Assembly (NCBI GenBank): GCA_963843465.1 | Contig: CAWJKP010000008.1 | Location: 248,001-312,000 of the forward strand | Length of the DNA stretch: 64,000 nucleotides | Direction: 5' to 3' | Source: CAWJKP01 sp963843465 | GTDB lineage: Bacteria; Planctomycetota; Planctomycetia; Pirellulales; Thermoguttaceae | Shown: piece by piece, positions 59,172-64,000 of the stretch | How positions within the stretch are numbered: position 1 is the stretch's first letter | How the letters are laid out: each line of letters begins with the position of its first letter | The notes under the pieces: generated by a model | Database searches by the model: none | Told to the model about the DNA's origin: nothing | What the model saw: the letters and a program-made list of their open reading frames with translations, nothing else | Made by a program: the position numbers and the translations under genes

Positions 59172-60095
59172 ATGCACGACAAGCAACTCTCACGGCGTAC
59201 CTTTCTTCAACAATCCGGCGCGGTCCTGGCCGGCGCGGCGCTGGCCAAGGGGTCAACCAGGCGGGTCGATGCGGGCGAAGAACGGGCCGGCGAGAAGACG
59301 CCGTGGCCCCTGCGATTGTCCACCTCAACCGTGCAGTTCAGTTCCCTGTCCGTGGAGAAGGCCTGCGAGCGAATTGCCGCCTTGGGGTTCGCGGCCGTGG
59401 ACTTCTGGCACGCGGGCTTCGGTTGTCCCCATCTGGACGAGATCGAGAAACGCCTGGGGCCCGAGGGCCTCAAGGACTTGCTCGCCAAGAACCATCTGAA
59501 GCTCTATGCGTTCACCTGCTACAATGTCGGGAGCAACGCCGTTTATCCCAGGTTTGCGGAGATCCTCGGCAAGGCGGGCGGCGGCGTGGCGGTCCGCGAG
59601 GCCCGCTACGGCAAGGTCAAAAACCTGACCGCCGAGATGAAGGCCCTGCTGGAGCAGCTCAAGCCTCAACTGGAACTGGCCGAGAAATACCATTCGCGGA
59701 TCGCGGTGGAGAACCATGAGGGCAGCCTGCTCAATTCCAAGGATTCCTTCAAGGCGTTCGTCGAGCTGAACCGGAGTCCTCGTCTGGGAATCGCCTTGGC
59801 GCCGTACCATTTGCAGGCTGCGGGAATCTCCGTCGAGGAGGTTATTGGGATTGCCGGAAAGCAGTTGCTCTTCTTCTATGCCTGGCAACATGCCGAAGGC
59901 ATGAAGCAACTGCCGGGAATTGGCCCGACCGATTTCACCCCCTGGATCGCGGCCCTGGCCCGCACAGGCTACGCCGAGTACGTCAACCCCTTCATGCACG
60001 GGCACCCCGGGCCGGATGAGATGGCCAAGGGATTGGCGACGGCGCGAGATTATCTTCTCAAATGCCACCGAAAGGCGATGGCAACGTCCTCCTAG
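59172..60095 (+). CDS. Twin-arginine sugar phosphate isomerase/epimerase-like protein
   Basis: 307 residues from ATG 59172 (AAGGAA four bases upstream). The N-terminus LSRRTFLQQSGAVLAGAALA is a twin-arginine signal. The body is a xylose-isomerase-like TIM barrel (AP-endonuclease 2 fold): CERIAALGFAAVDFWHAGFG, KLYAFTCYNVGS, HSRIAVENHEGSLL with the metal Glu, and FYAWQHAEGMKQLPGIG. It is complete. Exported members are typical of Planctomycetota; the reaction is not known. It is followed after 35 bases by a PQQ-like gene, probably in one operon. Confidence 0.87.
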   Translation: MHDKQLSRRTFLQQSGAVLAGAALAKGSTRRVDAGEERAGEKTPWPLRLSTSTVQFSSLSVEKACERIAALGFAAVDFWHAGFGCPHLDEIEKRLGPEGLKDLLAKNHLKLYAFTCYNVGSNAVYPRFAEILGKAGGGVAVREARYGKVKNLTAEMKALLEQLKPQLELAEKYHSRIAVENHEGSLLNSKDSFKAFVELNRSPRLGIALAPYHLQAAGISVEEVIGIAGKQLLFFYAWQHAEGMKQLPGIGPTDFTPWIAALARTGYAEYVNPFMHGHPGPDEMAKGLATARDYLLKCHRKAMATSS

Positions 60096-60130
60096 GCGGC
60101 TGGTCTGAGTAGATCGTGGAGGAGACACAC

Positions 60131-62220
60131 TTGCGATACGGAAACCTGATTGCCAGCGGACTTGCCGCACTGCTGTTTGCGGCGGTGTGCCAGGCAGAAG
60201 ACTCACCACACGCTACTACCTATGGCTGGCGCGGCAACTGGACCGGACTCTATCCCGACGCGAATCCGCCCGTCGAGTGGGGCCGAACTCCAAGCGGTGT
60301 GCTCGCCGGTCTGACGTGCCAGGCAGCCAGGCCGTCCGAGGGTGCGGCCAGGAGCGGCCAGCCCGTCGAGAAGGGCCTGCTCCGCGACTGGCTGCTGATC
60401 GGCCCCTTCGCCGTTGCGAACTCTGCCAAGGGTCTGGCGCAGGAGCAGATCCCCGGCGAAGCCCAACTGGCGCCGGCGGCCGGCGACAAGGCGGGTGCGC
60501 TGGTCTGGCAGCACGTCGAGATCAAGAAGAAGCCCAATTACGAGGTCTGGGGCACTCCCGCGCTGGACTGGCTCGATGCCGGCGAGATCCTGGGCTTCAA
60601 GCCCAACACGACGGTCTATGCCTTCACGAACCTCTACGCCCAGCGGGGCGGCGAAGCGGTGATGGTCGTAGACCATACCTACGGACTGAAGGTCCGGCTC
60701 AACGGCGCGGTCGTCTACGACAACCCGGATCGCGGCGGGGCCCTGGGCAACTACGTCGGTATCAGCCGCCAGAAGCGGGAGCTGGTGCACGACAAGTCGC
60801 CCAAGTTCGAGCTGCCCTTGCAGCCGGGCTGGAACCGCCTGCTGCTGAAGCTATCGAGCGCCCCCCGAACACCTGGCGCGAGACGCAGTTCGCCGCGCGG
60901 CTCTACGATCCCGATCCGGCCGCCTACCGGGAGAAGAACATCGCCTGGATGACGAAGCTGCCCGAGCGCACCAACGCCTGCCCTCTGGTGGTGGGCGATC
61001 GCATCTTCACCCCCGCCGATCCCGACGAGCTGCTGTGCCTCGACAAGGCCACGGGCAAGATCCTCTGGCGGCGCTTGAACACCCTCTACGACGCGATGCC
61101 CGAGGACGAGCGCGCCGCGCACCCCGGCCTCAAGGAGCAGATCGAGCCGCTGCTGGCGAAGCTCCAGCAGACCAGCGACTACGAGAAGGGCCTCGGCCTA
61201 AGGCGGAAGATCAACGAGCTGCTGGCCCACGCCGACAAGAAGAAGTACAAGCTCAAGTGGAACGACCACTTCGCCTCGCACTTCGGCATCATCGGCTTTA
61301 CCACCACTCCCACCAGCGACGGCAAGTACGTCTACGCCTTCTTCGGCTATGGCGTCGTAGCGTGCTACGACCTGGACGGCAAGCGGCAATGGATCCGTCG
61401 CTTCGATTCCCAGGAGGTCGGTTACACCTGCTCGCCGGCACTGGCCGGCGGACGGCTGTTCTGCGTCTTCGGCGGCCTGCACGCCCTGGACCCGGCTACC
61501 GGCCGCGAGTTGTGGGCCGATTCGGAGGCCGGGTGCATCGCCTCGATCATCCCCATGCGCGTCGGCACGACCGACGCCCTGACCCTCCAGGCCTGCACGG
61601 TGTTCCGCGCCTCCGACGGCAAGCGTCTGTGGACCAACCCGGACAAGGGAGGCGTCTGGGGCGCCCCGCTGTTCCTCGACAACACACTCTACATGCTGTT
61701 CCTCGGCGTCAGCGATCTGCGCCTGGCCGACTTCACCGGCTGTCAAGGCGACGCATGGCAGCCGAAGTACCGCCGCAGCGAAATCGACAGCGTGCACCGC
61801 CGCCCCAACGGCGAGTGGCTGGACCGCTCCAGCCCCGCGTCGCCGCTGGTCTGGAAGGGGCTTTGCTATGCCATCGACGAGTACGGCACCCTCTACTGCG
61901 CCGACCTCAAGACGGGAAAGACGCTCTATCGCCGCGAGGCCGGCTTCGACGAGCTGCACAGCTACAACCACATCGGCGTGGCGGCCAGCCCCACGTTGAT
62001 CGGCCGGCACGTCGCCGTGATGGACAACCAGGGTTCGTGCCTGGTGTTCGAGCCGGGGCCGGCGTTCAAGCAGGTGGCCATGAACCGCATCGAGACCATG
62101 CTGCCCCGCGACTGGCCCATCCCGCCGCAAGAGACGATCGCCAACGGCCCGCCCGTCGTCGACGGAGATCGGATCTACATCCGCGGGGAACAGTATCTCT
62201 ATTGCATCGGCAGGAAGTAG
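60131..62220 (+). CDS. Exported PQQ-like beta-propeller protein, one frameshift
   Basis: TTG 60131 is chosen because GGAGGAG stands seven bases upstream and a clean signal peptide follows (MRYGNLIASGLAALLFAAVC). The N-terminal motif YGWRGNWTGLYPDANPPVEW and the GLLRDWLLIGPFAV domain match the protein at 17149-19371. At a run of six C (60861-60866) one base seems to be missing; the next frame goes on NTWRETQFAARLYDPDPAAY and through the propeller (LLCLDKATGKILWRRLNTLY, VVACYDLDGKRQWIRRF, LYCADLKTGKTLYRREAGFD) to IYIRGEQYLYCIGRK. With one C restored it gives about 696 residues. Function unknown; predicted periplasmic. Confidence 0.8.
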
Positions 62221-62354
62221 CAGCGGCAGCCATCCGCCGCCTCCGCCGGCGCCTTATCAGACGGGGCGTTTCAGCTCCATCGGCCTTGGCCGGCAACTCG
62301 TTCGCGCCGGGCCGGCTCTTCCGGTCCCAGGTACAAACCGGGAGGGGCCGCTGA

Positions 62355-62408
62355 CGCTCGTAGTCCCGCCTTCAGGCGGAATGCCGCCTAAAGGCGGAAC
62401 TACGAGCG
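62355..62408. repeat. Inverted repeat with nested GGCGG pairs
   Basis: Outer arms CGCTCGTAGT (62355-62364) and ACTACGAGCG (62399-62408) enclose CCGCC/GGCGG pairs that can form two small stems. It resembles the other dispersed intergenic repeats in design, with a different sequence. Confidence 0.8.
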
Positions 62409-62634
62409 GGCGTTTCACGACTCTTGCACCCGGAACCCGAAGAGCCAAGAGCAACCGCACGCCCCCTGTGGGTGGTTGCCAAATTCGCAGTCCTCCCGGC
62501 CGCATCCGTTACCCGCGACGCTAACGATTCTCGTCGCGCGGCTCGCCGGAAATGGCGGCCACAAGGGCTGATTCTTCGTCCGCATCCGGCACGGACGACG
62601 TTTATTGATTAGGATCTATACCTTGGCGAACTTT

Positions 62635-62691
62635 TTGTGGTGCAGGCGTCCCGCCTGCGCGGAAATTGCAGGCGAGACGCCTGCACCACAA
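62635..62691. repeat. Single-copy relative of the tandem hairpin at 28131-28269
   Basis: Ends TTGTGGTGCAGGCGTC (62635-62650) and the exact complement (62676-62691). The outer 16 bases are identical to those at 28131 and 28254, but the middle has a single short loop and not four tandem units. Confidence 0.88.
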
Positions 62692-62746
62692 GAAACGAGT
62701 CAATGAACCCATTGTGACGCGGCTGCTCGGCGAGGAGTGAGTCGGT

Positions 62747-64000
62747 ATGAATCGCGCTTGGGGTTTTCGGGCGTTGCTCTTGCTGATCCTGCTGGCAGCT
62801 CGCGCGGAAGCCGCTGGTCCGGTGAACAAGACCAGGGGCTATGCGCTGTTGGTGGGATGCACGCGGTACGAGCGCCTCGCCGAGTCGTTCCAGTTGCAGG
62901 GGCCCGCCAATGACGTGCTGATGGTCCGCGACCTCTTAGTGGGACGGTTTGGTTTTCCCAAGGACTCGGTCACGATTCTCGCGGAAGGTTCCCCAGCGGC
63001 TTTGCGGCCCACGCGGGCGAATATCCAGCGGGAGTTCCAACGGCTGACCGATCTGGCCCGGCCGGGCGATCAGGTGGTGATCTTCCTGGCCGGCCACGGC
63101 AGCCAGCAGCCCGGCCCTGACCCCGACAGCCCGGGCGACCCCAAGGCGCTGCGGATGCACAAGATTTTTCTGCCGGCGGACGTGGGAAAATGGGACAGCC
63201 GCAAGAGCACGGTGGCCAACGCCATTACCGATGACGACTTCCATCAGTGGCTCAGCGGCATCCGCAAGAGCGGGGCCTTTCTCTGGGTGATCGTCGACGC
63301 GTGCCACTCGGGCGGGATGATCCGCGGGGCTGGGGAAGAGGTGGCACGCCGGGTACCGCCTGAAGTGCTGATACCCCCAGAGGTGATGAACGAGGCCCAA
63401 TCGCAACCGCGGACTCGCGGAGCCCAGACCGGAGGCGGGGCGGAGGAAGACCCGGGTCTGGGGATCGCGTCGGAAGAGCAGGCGATGGTGGTGGTTTACG
63501 CGGCCCAGGGCAGCGAGGTAACGGTGGAACGAACGCTTCCCGCGGATTCCAGCGACGGCAAGCGCCGCGGACTGTTCAGTTATACCCTCTGCCAGACGCT
63601 TGCGCAGGCCGCCCGGAGCCTGACTTACAACGAGCTCATCCAGCGCGTACAAGCGCACTACGTGGAGTCGGGCCGGACGTTTCCCACGCCCTTGGTCCAG
63701 GGAAAGGACCGCGATCGTGAAGTGCTGGGGGCCACGCGGTGGCCCGGGCGGTCGCAGATCCTGCTCGGCAAAGACGAGGACGGGCTGAAGATCAACGCCG
63801 GGGCGATCCAGGGCCTGACGAAAGGCACGACCCTGGCGGTTTACCCGCCGCCGGGTCAGGCGCGGGGAGAAAAGCCTCTGGGCTATGTGCGGATCGCCCA
63901 ACGGCAGACTCTGGAGTCGCGCGTCGACCCGTGCGCCTTGGATGGTCTCGACACCGATCCCGATCATCTGACGCTGGGAGGCGTCTGCGAGCCAACCGTC
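62747..64000 (+). CDS. Secreted caspase-like (peptidase C14) protein, runs off the window
   Basis: ATG 62747 has GGAG nine bases upstream. 418 codons are visible without a stop. A signal peptide (MNRAWGFRALLLLILLAARA) precedes a caspase-hemoglobinase fold: RGYALLVGCTRYERLAESFQ, VVIFLAGHGSQQ with the catalytic His at about 117, and WVIVDACHSGGM with the catalytic Cys at about 186. Then VVYAAQGSEVTVERTLPA and GLFSYTLCQTLAQAARSLTY complete the domain near residue 310; beta-rich sequence follows. Exported metacaspase-like proteins are numerous in Planctomycetota. The C-terminus lies beyond the window. Confidence 0.88.
   Translation, partial: MNRAWGFRALLLLILLAARAEAAGPVNKTRGYALLVGCTRYERLAESFQLQGPANDVLMVRDLLVGRFGFPKDSVTILAEGSPAALRPTRANIQREFQRLTDLARPGDQVVIFLAGHGSQQPGPDPDSPGDPKALRMHKIFLPADVGKWDSRKSTVANAITDDDFHQWLSGIRKSGAFLWVIVDACHSGGMIRGAGEEVARRVPPEVLIPPEVMNEAQSQPRTRGAQTGGGAEEDPGLGIASEEQAMVVVYAAQGSEVTVERTLPADSSDGKRRGLFSYTLCQTLAQAARSLTYNELIQRVQAHYVESGRTFPTPLVQGKDRDREVLGATRWPGRSQILLGKDEDGLKINAGAIQGLTKGTTLAVYPPPGQARGEKPLGYVRIAQRQTLESRVDPCALDGLDTDPDHLTLGGVCEPTV

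Larger units (their letters stand above)
62221..62746. other. Intergenic region with two inverted repeats, 526 bp
   Basis: Holds the repeats at 62355-62408 and 62635-62691. The rest shows no coding sequence or RNA I can support. The promoter of the caspase-like gene should lie in the AT-richer part around 62600-62640. Confidence 0.55.

Overview
The window is GC-rich bacterial chromosome that fits a member of the Planctomycetota, probably near the Pirellulales. This is inferred from gene content, not from a marker gene. The pointers are a giant Ser/Thr kinase carrying formylglycine-generating-enzyme (FGE) domains, several secreted PQQ-like beta-propeller proteins sharing an N-terminal GWRxDGxGxYP motif, twin-arginine Gfo/Idh/MocA and sugar-isomerase proteins, secreted glycoside hydrolases and a secreted caspase-like protein.

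Layout. 0-5.6 kb: a kinase with three FGE domains. 5.7-19.4 kb: a minus-strand set of exported polysaccharide-related proteins (GH2-like, transglutaminase-like, GH106-like, two PQQ-like propellers). 19.9-21.3 kb: a Gfo/Idh/MocA oxidoreductase. 21.3-31.5 kb: a minus-strand gene graveyard in which an aerobic respiratory cluster (polyferredoxin, ctaG, cytochrome b/c, coxC, coxA, coxB, ctaB, NDH-2) and an oxidative pentose-phosphate cluster (zwf, gnd, phosphoglycerate mutase, tal, rpiA/pgi, tkt) follow each other. Only gnd and tal look whole. Most of the others are truncated, internally deleted or fused end to end. 32-41 kb: SDR, GH15 remnant, K+ channel, cyclic-nucleotide-gated thioredoxin-reductase-like protein, catalase-like protein, a second and intact zwf, and remnants of ppgK and rpiA.

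41-54.7 kb is an accessory, probably mobile, island: integrase remnant beside a tRNA-Ser-like half gene, a NUDIX plus RelA/SpoT-helical-SLOG-RyR operon, a DUF4062-NACHT-WD40 NLR-like protein, a SLOG-4TM (SLATT-like) protein, DUF4062 fragments and an IS91-like remnant. These are domains known from nucleotide-signal conflict systems, so this is the best candidate for an undescribed defence system. 54.8-64 kb returns to chromosomal genes: a membrane protein, acpS, a GH38/DUF5054-like protein, a sugar isomerase, a third PQQ-like protein and a caspase-like protein cut by the window end.

Two features run through the whole window. First, many perfect or near-perfect inverted repeats of several families lie between genes. 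One family has an outer terminal pair GTAACCGTTCACGG wrapping different inner hairpins, and two repeat families have been captured inside the kinase reading frame. Second, many otherwise well-preserved genes are broken by single-base frameshifts, mostly apparent one-base losses, often in short homopolymers. These could be true lesions or consensus errors, so each broken gene is reported with its likely full extent.
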